Under the pieces are notes generated by a model, which did no database searches, was not told the DNA's origin, and saw only the letters and a list, made by a program, of their open reading frames with translations. Positions 7,804 to 17,400 of a stretch of DNA of 64,000 nt are shown here, in pieces. The stretch covers positions 32,973-96,972 of the forward strand of contig JAJYYB010000017.1 in assembly GCA_021801355.1 (NCBI GenBank). The letters are read 5' to 3'. A program made the translations under genes and the position numbers. Position 1 is the stretch's first letter. Each line of letters begins with the position of its first letter. The DNA comes from Microcaldota archaeon. GTDB taxonomy: Archaea > Micrarchaeota > Micrarchaeia > Micrarchaeales > Micrarchaeaceae.

Positions 7804-9132
7804 TTAGAGCCTGTTTTCAGGGTCGTAAGCGTTTAGCAGCTCTATTGATTCATCTCCAGGCGAGCCAACGCTCAGCTCGCTGAGCACCTTGCCTCCGAGG
7901 AACCCGAGCGGAAGGCCGTGTCCTATATAGCCAGCCGAATAAAACATGTTTGGATTGTTCTTGACATGGCCCAGAAACGGCATAGATATCATCCTCGCCC
8001 CGATTTGTCCTACCAGTGGTAGGTTGAGCCTTATATCTGCTATCCTGGAAATGGCCTTTATTCCCTCGTTTAATCCTGGCACATATCTGATCGGCGCAGC
8101 CATCCTCCCGCTCCATTCAAATTCGATTCCCTGCCCGGAGAGCGAAGGGAAGAGTTCGATCAGTCTTTCATGTATCTCCATTATGCGTTTCTGCTGCGGC
8201 ATGTCGCCTTCCGCCTTGGATAGCGAGTCCCCGCCATCTATTATTACCCTGTTGTCCGCAGTTGTCCTTATGAAATTGTAGTCCCTGCCAAGATTCCACG
8301 CGAGCTTATCCCTAAATCCGAGCTTTTCCATCAAATCAGGATCAAGCCTCTCGGTTGCAAGTGCGTTTATGCGCACCGTAGCCATCCTTTTCTTAAGTAT
8401 GCCGAGCTGCGGCGTGTAAGATTCAGTCGCCAATATGAGCTTATTTGCTTTTAGCCTCCCTTTGCCGGTGGTTATCGTAAAGCTTCCATCATCGTTTTCT
8501 ATTTTGTTCACCTCGGTGCCCTGGAATAGGCGCTCGGCATGGCCTTTTATGGCGATTGCAAGCCCGTTAACGAAAGCCGCGGGATTCAGCTGAGCGCAAT
8601 TTTTGTACTCGAGTGCGCCCACTACGCTTTTTCCAACGGCGACTTCGCCGCGTAGCCTGCCTTCTTCGATTATCTCTGTTTCGACCCCGCAGCGTCCAGC
8701 GGCCTTATGTTCGTAATCAAGCAGTCCAAGCTCCTTTCTATCCTCGACAAGGTCAAGGGCAGGCCCGCGCACAAAATCGCACTTTATCCCTTTCTTAGAA
8801 CACAGGCTTGCAATCTCATCTATGGCGTTCCCTGAGACCCTCCATATGGTCTTGGTCCTATCCTCGCCGTACTTCTCGACAGACTGCCAGATGTCCTCCT
8901 GCTCTATCCCTGGCACGAGTCCGCCCATCGAGTGCCCTGTTGCTCCGCTGCCTATCCTATCTTTTTCCAGAAGAACGAAGTCTGCCCCCGCCTCAGCAAG
9001 GTGGAACGCTGCGGATACGCCAGTTATCCCCCCTCCTATTACGGCTATATCCGCCTCCATGTCGCCATTTAACGTGCCGAAGGAGCCATAGTCATTATTT
9101 AGCCAGAACGGCCTCTTTATTATCCCCATCAC
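7804..9132 (-). CDS. FAD-dependent amine/amino-acid oxidase (DAO family), gamma-glutamylputrescine oxidase-like
   Basis: About 442 residues. An N-terminal Rossmann FAD motif, IAVIGGGITGVSAAFHLAEAG, is followed by LEKD and SGATGHSMGG, the GxG...G/E...SGA(T/S)G arrangement of DAO-family flavoproteins. The C-terminus has GYIGHGLPLGFLGG, which closes over the flavin. YgaF/PuuB-type proteins in this family oxidise gamma-glutamylputrescine, and others oxidise glycine, sarcosine or D-amino acids. GTG at 9132 overlaps the aminotransferase stop by one base and ATG at 9129 follows immediately, so translation is coupled either way. Its partners (aminotransferase, 4-aminobutanal-type and SSADH-type dehydrogenases) favour polyamine breakdown. 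No glutamylputrescine synthetase is visible. Confidence 0.78.
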   Translation of the reverse strand: MMGIIKRPFWLNNDYGSFGTLNGDMEADIAVIGGGITGVSAAFHLAEAGADFVLLEKDRIGSGATGHSMGGLVPGIEQEDIWQSVEKYGEDRTKTIWRVSGNAIDEIASLCSKKGIKCDFVRGPALDLVEDRKELGLLDYEHKAAGRCGVETEIIEEGRLRGEVAVGKSVVGALEYKNCAQLNPAAFVNGLAIAIKGHAERLFQGTEVNKIENDDGSFTITTGKGRLKANKLILATESYTPQLGILKKRMATVRINALATERLDPDLMEKLGFRDKLAWNLGRDYNFIRTTADNRVIIDGGDSLSKAEGDMPQQKRIMEIHERLIELFPSLSGQGIEFEWSGRMAAPIRYVPGLNEGIKAISRIADIRLNLPLVGQIGARMISMPFLGHVKNNPNMFYSAGYIGHGLPLGFLGGKVLSELSVGSPGDESIELLNAYDPENRL

Positions 9133-10463
9133 TATTTTCCTAGCATCCTGCTGTTGGCTTTCCTAACTACATCATCCAGGATGTCCAAGCCGGCATGTAA
9201 GCTTTTTTCGCTTATCGTAACCGGTGGTGCTATGCGTATTGTAGATTGGCCCGCCTCCAATAGCAGCAGGCCTTGATCGAATGCGGCATTCACTATCTCG
9301 CGCCGCTCAACCGCCGCCGGCTCCTTGGTCTTCTTATCCTTGACAAGCTCTATGGCAAGCATCAAGCCTATGCCCCGTGCGTCGCCTACGATCTCGTACT
9401 CATCCTGCATCTTTTTCAGTCTTTTGAGAGCCATGGCGCCCTTCGCCTTTATCTGCGATTCAAGCGCCTTTTTCTTGGCGCGCACTTCCTTAAGCTGCTC
9501 ATACGCCCCTGCGATTACTGCAAGGTTGCCTCCGAATGTGTTTGAATGCGAACCCACTGGTATATCGCCCAACTTCGCATTCACTATTGTAACTCCAAGC
9601 GGTAGCCCAGCTCCGACAGCTTTCGCCATCGTGTACATGTCTGCCTTTACGCCGAAATTGTCAAGCGAAAGGAATTTCCCGGTCCTCATGTATCCTGCCT
9701 GCACCTCATCGGCTACGAGCAGTATGCCGCTCTCATCAAGAAGCTTCTTCAGCTCCTTGAAGTAATCTACTGGAGGTACGATATAACCTCCTTCGCCTTG
9801 CACAGGCTCAGCGAAGAACGCAGCCACCTCCTTCGGACTTACCTCCTTTGAAAGCGGATACTTCTTTATATAGTCAACACAAGCCATGCCGCAGCCCGGA
9901 TATTCCAGGCTGAAAGGGCATCTGTAACAGTAAGGGAATGGCACATGTATCGTGCTCTGCGAAAAAGGCCCAAAGTACTCCCTTTGCACTATTTTGGAGT
10001 TTGTCAATCCGAGCGCACCCTTCGTCCTGCCATGGAAGGCGTTGTAAAATGCCATATTGTAGTACCTTTTCGTGAAAATATTCGAGAATTTTATTGCCGC
10101 TTCGATGGCTTCTGTTCCGGAATTAGACAGGAAAACCCTCCATGACTCGTCCTGGGGGAACATCTTAACGAGAAGTTCGGCGAAGTCCAGCGGTAGCTCA
10201 GAATAGAATTCAAGTAGCGCATTATGCATCAGCTTGTCTACCTGCTTCTTTATCGCGTTCCTGACCTTGGCATTGGAATTGACACCCATGTTGTAGACCC
10301 CGATGAAGCTGGAGAAGTCTATGAATTTTTTCCCCTGCACGTCATAGGCGAACTCGCCCTCTCCGTGATCAACAACGAAAGGATAAGGCACGCGCGGGAG
10401 CGATAGGAAGACCCTCCTATCTCTCTTCATTATATCCTCCATCTTTTTTGCGATAGCTGCCAT
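9132..10463 (-). CDS. Class III aminotransferase (GABA/ornithine aminotransferase-like)
   Basis: A 443-residue PLP enzyme. Landmarks are SNSGTEAIEAAIKF (phosphate binding), AFHGRTKGALGLT, LVADEVQAGYMRTG (Asp to pyridine N) and AKAVGAGLPLG with the Schiff-base Lys. CYRCPFSLEYPGCG is a Cys-rich insertion shared with the Pyrococcus group of class III enzymes, some of which act as amino-acid racemases or omega-aminotransferases. In context it would transaminate GABA or putrescine. Start ATG 10463 has a purine-rich GAGGAGAGGG upstream. It is the first gene of an operon with the FAD oxidase (1-base overlap). A racemase role remains possible. Confidence 0.8.
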   Translation of the reverse strand: MAAIAKKMEDIMKRDRRVFLSLPRVPYPFVVDHGEGEFAYDVQGKKFIDFSSFIGVYNMGVNSNAKVRNAIKKQVDKLMHNALLEFYSELPLDFAELLVKMFPQDESWRVFLSNSGTEAIEAAIKFSNIFTKRYYNMAFYNAFHGRTKGALGLTNSKIVQREYFGPFSQSTIHVPFPYCYRCPFSLEYPGCGMACVDYIKKYPLSKEVSPKEVAAFFAEPVQGEGGYIVPPVDYFKELKKLLDESGILLVADEVQAGYMRTGKFLSLDNFGVKADMYTMAKAVGAGLPLGVTIVNAKLGDIPVGSHSNTFGGNLAVIAGAYEQLKEVRAKKKALESQIKAKGAMALKRLKKMQDEYEIVGDARGIGLMLAIELVKDKKTKEPAAVERREIVNAAFDQGLLLLEAGQSTIRIAPPVTISEKSLHAGLDILDDVVRKANSRMLGK

Positions 10464-10498
10464 GATACAACCCTCTCCTCGTTCCAGTATGAATTTCT

Positions 10499-10512
10499 TT
10501 TAAAGCTTTAAA
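10499..10512. promoter_or_regulatory. Perfect 14-bp palindrome upstream of the aminotransferase
   Basis: TTTAAAGCTTTAAA lies 36-49 bases upstream of the aminotransferase start. It could be the TATA element of the aminotransferase/oxidase operon, a dyad-symmetric operator, or both. Confidence 0.4.
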
Positions 10513-10595
10513 CCTAAAGTATCTCAAATTATTATAATTATTGCACGTTTCTGTGCATTTAAGTGCGACTCGGAGTTATACTGGGATGCGCAGAC

Positions 10596-11156
10596 TCATG
10601 AGAAAAGCTTATCCTTGAAGGCACGAAGTTTCTTTTTGTCGTTTTTAATATCGGAGAAATACAGCGTCATATCCGCTCCCAATCTACCTTTTAAGTCCAG
10701 CAACTTCTCTACTGGTACCGTATAAGTATTTATCCTCTCTCCCGCATCAAGATCCTGCTCTGCAACCTTTTTGCAGTCTTTTGCCAAGTACAAATAGATC
10801 ACCCAATCGATTTGGCTTTTTGGCGTGCTGAACCTCTTAAGCAGCACCAGTTTCTTAGCTACAAGTCCAGTTTCTTCTAGAAGCTCCCTTTTTGCTGCAT
10901 GGAGAGGCAGTTCGCCCTCATCGATTCTGCCTCCGACCATGCCATACCATGATCCAATGCCTGGCTGTTCCTCGTGCACTATCACCACCTTGTCATCTAC
11001 AACCGGGATTATCTGCACGGTATACGCCCTTTTTATCGCTTCGAACGTTTCGTACGAGCCGTCGAACATCCTCTGGCGCCACTGGTATATGCTTACTGTC
11101 TGGCCCTTGAACGCAAGCTTCGCATTTTTTGGTATATTCCTAGCCAAGTCTCCCAC
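10596..11156 (-). CDS. Nudix hydrolase
   Basis: A 186-residue protein with a full Nudix box at residues 76-98 (G-x5-E-x7-R-E-L-x-E-E-x-G), including KRELLEETG. The box binds the divalent metal used to cleave X-linked nucleoside diphosphates such as ADP-ribose, NADH or nucleotide sugars. The box sits in the middle of a beta-rich region (about 45-160). The gene follows NAD kinase by 9 bases on the same strand, so a role in pyridine-nucleotide turnover (NAD(P)H or ADP-ribose hydrolysis) is a reasonable inference. The substrate is not determined by sequence. Confidence 0.85.
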   Translation of the reverse strand: MGDLARNIPKNAKLAFKGQTVSIYQWRQRMFDGSYETFEAIKRAYTVQIIPVVDDKVVIVHEEQPGIGSWYGMVGGRIDEGELPLHAAKRELLEETGLVAKKLVLLKRFSTPKSQIDWVIYLYLAKDCKKVAEQDLDAGERINTYTVPVEKLLDLKGRLGADMTLYFSDIKNDKKKLRAFKDKLFS

Positions 11157-11165
11157 CTGAATCCT

Positions 11166-11954
11166 TCACAAAGGCCTCAACACGCTCAGTTTCTCATCGC
11201 CCATCCTGAAAGCCAGAGGCGTACCAACCCGTATTCGCATGCCTTCCTTAACGCCGCTTATACCGTATAAGTACTGCTCAGCCCCGCGCTCGAAATTTAC
11301 CGTGATTTTCGCATCAGGGCCTACATTCCTCCTTATCTCGTACTTAGTTGCCTCAGAGTTTATCGTGTCTACCACCTTCGTAGGCAAGATATGCGCAAAT
11401 CCTAGCCCATTCGATATGCCGCGCGGTTTTCTTGCATTGAGTATGTCTACGTATGAATAGTACCCTGTGGAACCTATCGGCGTGGTTACTATAAAGCCAT
11501 TTGATATGGCATAAGTATCGATTCTTTCTCCACCATCAATAATCAGCGCATGGTATCTTAGCGCCTGCTTAACTAATCCACGCTCAACGAAGAAATCACC
11601 TGCGGAGTAGTATTTCCTCCCATTATAAGCGAGTTCTAAGATAGGCTCTTTTACCAACCTGAAAGCCCCGTTTCCGATTTTTGTTAGTGCAGATCCAATT
11701 TGGTCAAAATTTACGCTTGCGGTCAAGCCATGTTTTATGCTTGCACCATTTATCACGTCACCCGTCTTCCTTACAAATAATATCGGTTTGGCCCTGCATC
11801 TTATCGCGTTATCAAAGAAAGTGCCATCCCCGCCTATGATGACCGTGTAATCGTATCCTGACCGCGCTATCCTTATCCCACGCTTAACGAAAAGCCTTTC
11901 AACCGAGCGAGGGCTTACCTTCACGCTCTGGCTGACTATCAGATTAACCTTCAT
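11166..11954 (-). CDS. nadK: NAD kinase
   Basis: A 262-residue ATP-NAD kinase family protein. GGDGTFF (residues 41-47) is the conserved phosphate-donor motif, and TTPIGSTGYYSY matches the TPTGSTAY segment that binds NAD. It phosphorylates NAD to NADP in the cytoplasm, the only known route to NADP. The length is typical of archaeal NAD kinases. It is the promoter-proximal gene of a pair with the Nudix hydrolase. The aldehyde dehydrogenases and the saccharopine-dehydrogenase-like enzyme nearby are potential NADP users, but a direct link is not shown. Confidence 0.85.
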   Translation of the reverse strand: MKVNLIVSQSVKVSPRSVERLFVKRGIRIARSGYDYTVIIGGDGTFFDNAIRCRAKPILFVRKTGDVINGASIKHGLTASVNFDQIGSALTKIGNGAFRLVKEPILELAYNGRKYYSAGDFFVERGLVKQALRYHALIIDGGERIDTYAISNGFIVTTPIGSTGYYSYVDILNARKPRGISNGLGFAHILPTKVVDTINSEATKYEIRRNVGPDAKITVNFERGAEQYLYGISGVKEGMRIRVGTPLAFRMGDEKLSVLRPL

Positions 11955-12150
11955 TGCCCCACTGCCACCAGCGAAAATCTATTTTAAGTCAGGCTTTATA
12001 AGATTATACCTGACCTACGTAAAGTGCGAATAACGCTCCTTAACGGGCAGGTTGTTTTGCATTTAACATGATAAACTGCACAATACGCATAAATACCAGG
12101 AAGGGCCGTATTCTAATCAGGCAAAATAAAGCCGATGACGTGGTGATGGT

Positions 12151-12558
12151 ATGGTGCTTCAAATAAGGCAGGCTAGAGACCAAATCGGATCTAAAACTAG
12201 CGCGATAGCTGCCCTTTCCGCGAGCGAACACGGTAGGCTTGATCACGCCGAGCTTGATGCTTTAAGGGAAGAGGCTGCCAAATATTATCTTTACATGGAA
12301 CGTGATGATAACGGCGATTATGCCGGATGCATGTCGATAGACGGCATGTGCTTCAAGGTAAGCAGTATATACGTCATCGGTTTTAGCATGGCTCCTATCG
12401 GAGTTACGCTATACGAATACGAAAGGATAAGCAGAAACGAATTCGCCAAGATGGCGCAAAGGATAATGGGCAGGGCAGGTTCTAAAGATACCATAATAGA
12501 TGTGAAAGAAGAGGGCTCCAAAAATAGAACACTTCAAAAACCCTCGATCAGGAAGTAA
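12151..12558 (+). CDS. Hypothetical protein
   Basis: A 135-residue soluble protein. The start ATG is directly preceded by GGTGATGGT, which supports translation here. The N-terminal half is helical (QARDQIGSK, LDHAELDALREEAAKYY). The middle, GDYAGCMSIDGMCFKVSS, is likely beta strand with two cysteines, and the C-terminal tail is basic. There is no signal peptide or membrane segment. I recognise no family. It stands alone upstream of the PCNA gene with a TATA-like CATAAATACC about 60 bases upstream. Confidence 0.6.
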   Translation: MVLQIRQARDQIGSKTSAIAALSASEHGRLDHAELDALREEAAKYYLYMERDDNGDYAGCMSIDGMCFKVSSIYVIGFSMAPIGVTLYEYERISRNEFAKMAQRIMGRAGSKDTIIDVKEEGSKNRTLQKPSIRK

Positions 12559-12713
12559 CCAAATGGTCTACCGGTCCATTAATTTTTAGAACAAGGCGCA
12601 CCGCAGGCAATCAATAAAGCCAAGAAAGGGCGTACCATGTGCATTCATGATACGCTTTTATTCCTTTACTTGGCAAATAAATTAGGGGGTATTGTCTACA
12701 ATGTGGTGGTAAT

Positions 12714-13457
12714 GTGTTCGATATAAAAATAGATGACGCGAGATATTGGAAAAATTGCGTGGACGCGATTGAAAGCCTTATCGATGAAGGCACTTTCAAC
12801 ATAACTAAGGAGGGCATGGCGCTCAAGGCTATGGACCCGAGCGGAATAAGCATGATATCATTCTTCATACCAAACAAGGCCTTCTCAAAGTACGAGCTTG
12901 ACAAGCCCACAAGCGTAGGCATAAGCATAGATAACCTGAGCAAGATGCTATCCAGTTCAAGGAACAACGAGCAGCTTGTCATGAAAGACGCGAATAACCG
13001 CCTTTCAATAGAGTTCGTTGGTCCGAATAGCAAGAGGCGTTACAAACTGCCTATGATTGACGTTAAGAAAGATGCTGACAAGGAACCAAACATACAGTTC
13101 GAATCGTTCGTTGAGCTAAAGAGCGATTCTTTCAAGGAGATACTAAAGGATGCAGGGATGCTCTCATCCTACATAGGCTTCAGGACTGATAAGAATACCT
13201 TTATGGTTGTTGCAAAAGGGGATGCTGGGGAACTGGAGGAAGAGCACCTGAATAACGCTGACATGATAAAGAAACTGGACGTATCAAAGGCATCCAGCGC
13301 GAGTTTCAATCTCGAATACCTTGAGAGGATAGTAAGCGCCTGCCCGTCCAACTCTAATGTGAGTCTCTCTATAAAGACCGAGGAGCCGATAAAGGTCGAC
13401 TACAAGATAGGTGACGCCACGGTAGCCTATTACCTGGCACCTTACATGGAAAGCTGA
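12714..13457 (+). CDS. pcn: DNA polymerase sliding clamp (PCNA)
   Basis: A 247-residue protein covering the whole PCNA fold: N-terminal domain beginning MFDIKIDDARYWKNCVDAI, interdomain region near residue 120 with PNIQFES, and C-terminal YYLAPYMES matching the archaeal YLAP terminus that docks PIP-box partners. The homotrimeric ring tethers DNA polymerase, ligase and FEN1 to DNA. GTG at 12714 is the start, preceded by GTGGTGGTAA. The length is normal and no key segment is missing. The gene is monocistronic, with a TATA-like AAATAAATTA upstream. Confidence 0.92.
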   Translation: MFDIKIDDARYWKNCVDAIESLIDEGTFNITKEGMALKAMDPSGISMISFFIPNKAFSKYELDKPTSVGISIDNLSKMLSSSRNNEQLVMKDANNRLSIEFVGPNSKRRYKLPMIDVKKDADKEPNIQFESFVELKSDSFKEILKDAGMLSSYIGFRTDKNTFMVVAKGDAGELEEEHLNNADMIKKLDVSKASSASFNLEYLERIVSACPSNSNVSLSIKTEEPIKVDYKIGDATVAYYLAPYMES

Positions 13458-13564
13458 CTATGTGGGCTTCTTTAGGATATTAGACGCTACTTGGCGGCGC
13501 AAAGCGATAGCTCCCGTTTCAAATAAAATAAATAGATATAGCCCTCATTAATTATGATGGTCAC

Positions 13565-14086
13565 ATGAAACTTTTGCTTCTTTTGACACCTAAGGATTTC
13601 AGGGATGAATCAATCGCGACGATTAAGTTGTTTCTTGACAAATGGAACGTGCCTTACGAAATAGCAACTTATGGGTTGAAGGACTGCGTCGGATCTCACG
13701 GAGCTACCTACAAGCCAACAGTTGATGCTAACAAAGCATTAGTATCAGATTACGATGGCATAGTGATTATCGATGGTGAAGGGATTGAAGGGTTTAGGAT
13801 GTACGAGTACAGGCCTTTGCTCGATCTATTAATGAAATTCAATGCTAACAACAAGATAATAGGTGCCATCGGGAATTCTCAGAAAGTTCTGGCCCGCGCA
13901 AACATAATAAATGGCAAGAAAATTGCAATCTTTAATGACGAAGAGACAAAAAGGCTCGTACTCCTGTTCCACGGCATCCCTTCAGAGAACGATTTCGAGC
14001 TTTCAGGCAACATACTTACAGTCAAGGACTCTGCACTTATCCAGCAGGCAATTCAAGGCATACTATCCCAACTAGGCGTTTTCTGA
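13565..14086 (+). CDS. DJ-1/PfpI-like protein lacking the nucleophilic cysteine
   Basis: A 173-residue flavodoxin-like alpha/beta protein. YDGIVIIDGEG matches the YDAIVIPGG strand and NKIIGAIGNSQKVLARANIINGKK matches the elbow of DJ-1/PfpI proteins, where family members usually have AICHGP. Here that position is AIGNSQ, so the catalytic Cys-His pair is absent. The protein is therefore unlikely to be an active peptidase, glyoxalase or deglycase of the usual kind and may be a binding or structural paralogue. It has its own TATA box (AAATAAATAGATA). The RNase P subunit gene begins 9 bases after its stop, suggesting co-transcription. Confidence 0.65.
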   Translation: MKLLLLLTPKDFRDESIATIKLFLDKWNVPYEIATYGLKDCVGSHGATYKPTVDANKALVSDYDGIVIIDGEGIEGFRMYEYRPLLDLLMKFNANNKIIGAIGNSQKVLARANIINGKKIAIFNDEETKRLVLLFHGIPSENDFELSGNILTVKDSALIQQAIQGILSQLGVF

Positions 14087-14095
14087 ATGGTTTAA

Positions 14096-14413
14096 ATGGT
14101 AGAAAACAAGAGGGCGCTGATGAAAGAGACCGCCACGGAGAGAATGACAACGCTATTTGAAAGAGCGAAGGCCTGCGCAAAGACCAATCCCGAACTGTCT
14201 ACGAAGTATATCAAGCTTATCGAGAAACTGAGTATGCATTACAAGGTTAAGGTTTCACCAGCCATAAAGAACTGGATTTGCAAGAAATGTCATGCCATAA
14301 TGATGCCGGGCTTTAATTCAACCATAAGGATAGTCAGCTCAAGGGGATATGTAGCTTATAAGTGTTCAACCTGCGGCAAAGAGAAGCACATATTTTATTC
14401 AAGCAGCAAATGA
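14096..14413 (+). CDS. rnp4: RNase P protein subunit, Rpp21/Rpr2 type
   Basis: A 105-residue basic protein. An N-terminal two-helix segment (about 5-50) precedes a zinc ribbon made by CKKC (residues 62-65) and CSTCGKEK. The spacing and the sequence MMPGFNSTIR between the cysteine pairs match archaeal Rnp4, which with Rnp1 forms a dimer stimulating the RNase P RNA that trims tRNA 5' ends. It follows the DJ-1-like gene by 9 bases. No other RNase P subunits are in the window. Confidence 0.85.
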   Translation: MVENKRALMKETATERMTTLFERAKACAKTNPELSTKYIKLIEKLSMHYKVKVSPAIKNWICKKCHAIMMPGFNSTIRIVSSRGYVAYKCSTCGKEKHIFYSSSK

Positions 14414-14450
14414 CTTTTAAAATTCATGTTTCTGCTGTTTTTGTTTTACC
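14414..14450 (+). terminator. T-rich tract after rnp4
   Basis: Runs of TTTT, TTTTT and TTTT occur within 35 bases after the TGA, consistent with archaeal oligo-T termination between the convergent rnp4 and giant surface-protein genes. Confidence 0.4.
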
Positions 14451-14453
14451 TGG

Positions 14454-17400
14454 TTAATTAACTTTACCCATTCGCATCTTAGCGTTTAGACTGTTCCTCC
14501 AACCTAGAATCACAAGCCCGATAAAGATTACAACTACAAGGATCGCACCTACGGACTCTAAGCTAATACCTCCGCAGTTTGAAACGTACGGATTCTGGGT
14601 CGTTTGTGTTGTATTATATTTTTGTGCGGCTTCCAGTGTCGTGCAACTGCCATTGCCGGTGCTATTGGTTTCATTTTGCTTGTTTGTTACGCTTGATTCT
14701 ATCACAGTGGAAGTTATCGAAGTCGTAATCAGCGTAGTTTTAGAGACATTCCTCTTGGCGCTATTCCCATTTGTAGTATTTTCAAAAAGCCCAATTATAG
14801 GGTCAGAAGTAGAATTGAATGATATCTCGCACGCGCCCTGGTTTATTATTAGGTCGTTAACCGGGTTCCAGCTTTCATTATGGAGTTCATACAGACCTAA
14901 TCTTCTGTCGTTTAGGCTGCAGTTATAAAAGAAGCCGACCTCTAAGCTGAAATTTCCTTTTGAGGAAACGCTTTCTGATACCGAAACGATTTTTCTCATT
15001 CCTGCCAAATTCGGCGTAGAATTTGTATCGTTAAGTATGTCGACTTGGGCATTTACGTAGAGCTTTATTTTTGGATTTATTATCAATAACGCATTTGAGT
15101 TTGTGAAATTTATGTAATAGTATTGGCCTTTGTTAAGGAGTAACGTGCCATTGAAACTGCTCAACGAACGATTCACAAGTTTTCTATTCGGCTCCAAGCC
15201 TGTGCTTCCGTTATCGTCATATATATAAATTGATACAAGATGCGCTATTGGTTCCCACGAAATGTTAAGTAATTCGATATAGCAGTTTTTGAGTCCTTCG
15301 ATTTGTTGTGGAATCAGAGGGTAGAGGGTATATCCTATTCCGTCTACCGTGACCCCCGTATCATTAGGTGCTATAAAGTTGTCACTGCCTATTATCTTGC
15401 TACTACATGTCGTTGCATTGAATGGCTTTAGCTGCTCTATATAGGATATCTCTGCGCCATTTATGGTTATATTTACTGGTGCAGGTGCAGCTCCTCCTCC
15501 ACCGCCTCCCCCGCCACTAAATCCACCACCGCCACCTCCTCCCCCTCCTCCACTCTGCCCTGTTTCTTGGCTTGAGAATAAGCCGACCACTGGATCTGCA
15601 GGTATGCTGAAGTTAAGTGTGCATGATGCAGAATTGGTTGTGAACGGCGTTATCTCTTCCCATAAGCCATCCCTCAATATATACGGTGCTACCCCCGGAT
15701 CAGAGCACGGATATCCTATGGTGAGATTGCTTGAAATGCTGCCGGCTATGGCGTTGTATGAGAGGCTGACATTAATCAATACTATCTTGTTAAACGATGT
15801 CCCGCTATGTGATGGTAGCGATGAAAATGCCTGTGTGACATTTGAAATCAGAACATTTATCGGTATGTCGAATAGTGAATTAGTGCTAATCAGTATAATC
15901 GCATTTGAGTCAGAAAAGATTACATTGCTTATCGTATTCGGTTCTATGGTCAAGCTGGTGTTAAGCGTAGGCAGTATCTCTGTTGTTACTTCGGACGAGT
16001 TGAATATGTACGGCACTCCTACTCCATTGTCGGTCCCGCTTGCCGTTACCAAGATGTTGCCTATGGAGTTCGGTATAAAGGAAAGCATAGCATTGCCTAC
16101 GCCTGCCAAGATAGTGTTTGTGGCAACGATGTTACCTCCAACCATCAAATTTACCGTGAATGGTCCAAATCCTGAATTCGCCGGTATCTCAACTTCATAT
16201 AACGCAGTCTTATTAATGTCCAGTATGCTTGTTCCTATCTCGTGTAGCGCTATCGTAGGCGCATTTGCTATATCAACCGTATTTGGTGGAGAGTTAAACG
16301 TGTATTGACTGCTTGTTCCTGTGTCTACAGCGGTTACGTTGAACGTTCCGTAAACTGATTTGGTTTTATAAGTGAGCAGCGCATTGCCTCCTACTACTCC
16401 AATGCTGTCTGTCGCTAATACGTTCCCACTTGATACAAGATTAACTGTAAAAGGCCCTGTCCCTCCGTTTACTACCACGTTGTATGTCAATGTCTGCCCT
16501 ACATCGAGCCTTGTTGTCAGCGCATTTATCGATATAAAAGGATCTTTGTTTACGGCCATCCCTTTGGTCACGGTACTTAAATTGTATGCCGATGTGGTTC
16601 CTGTGTCTACCGCAACTGCTTTAAAATCAAATATGCCGGAATTGGAAGTAACGAATGAGATTGTATTGCTGCCTCCAGGACTGTCTATAATCGTATTCAC
16701 CACCAATGAATTGCCAGTAGTGTTATACAGCTTTGCTTCAAACGGTCCAACCCCGCCTGATACTCCAATCGTATAAGTTTCGGTCTGTCCTGCATCTAAA
16801 GTTGTATTGCTCTGTGAGAGCGTTAGCACTGGTGTATTGCTTACTGCGAGTGAATTGGGCGGCGAGCTGAATACATACGCTGCGGTTGTGCCCAAATCTG
16901 TTCCAACTGCATAAAAAGTGTTAGTTGATACGGCACTTAAATTGTACGAAAGCATGGCACTGCCTCCGGACGAAGCCACGGTATTTGTCGCAATCACATT
17001 CCCGTCCGAAAGTAAGTTTACCGTGAATGGCCCTGTCCCACCAATCACAACTGCATTGTATACTACTGATTGACCGACGTCAAGTGTCGTGTTTATCGGC
17101 GATATAGAAACCACGGGAGCAGGATCTATATTTACTGCATTAGGGATCGCATTAAACGAATATTGCGTAGTGGTTCCTAAGTCATTTACAATGACGCTGA
17201 ACGTATTCGCCGTACTCGAAGCAGTCTTGTAGTAGAGCAGTGCGTTTCCTCCTGGTTCAGATACAGTATTTGTTGCGATTACGGTACCATTCAGAATCAG
17301 GTTAACTGTAAAAGGCCCCGTCCCTCCGTTTACTACCACGTTGTATGTCAATGTCTGCCCTACATCGAGCCTTGTTGTCAGCGCATTTATCGATATAAAA

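Noticed and set aside
15463..16308. Long plus-strand frame rich in Pro opposite the giant surface gene
   Set aside because: It is the antisense image of the poly-Gly and Ig-like coding sequence. The Pro runs mirror the Gly codons.
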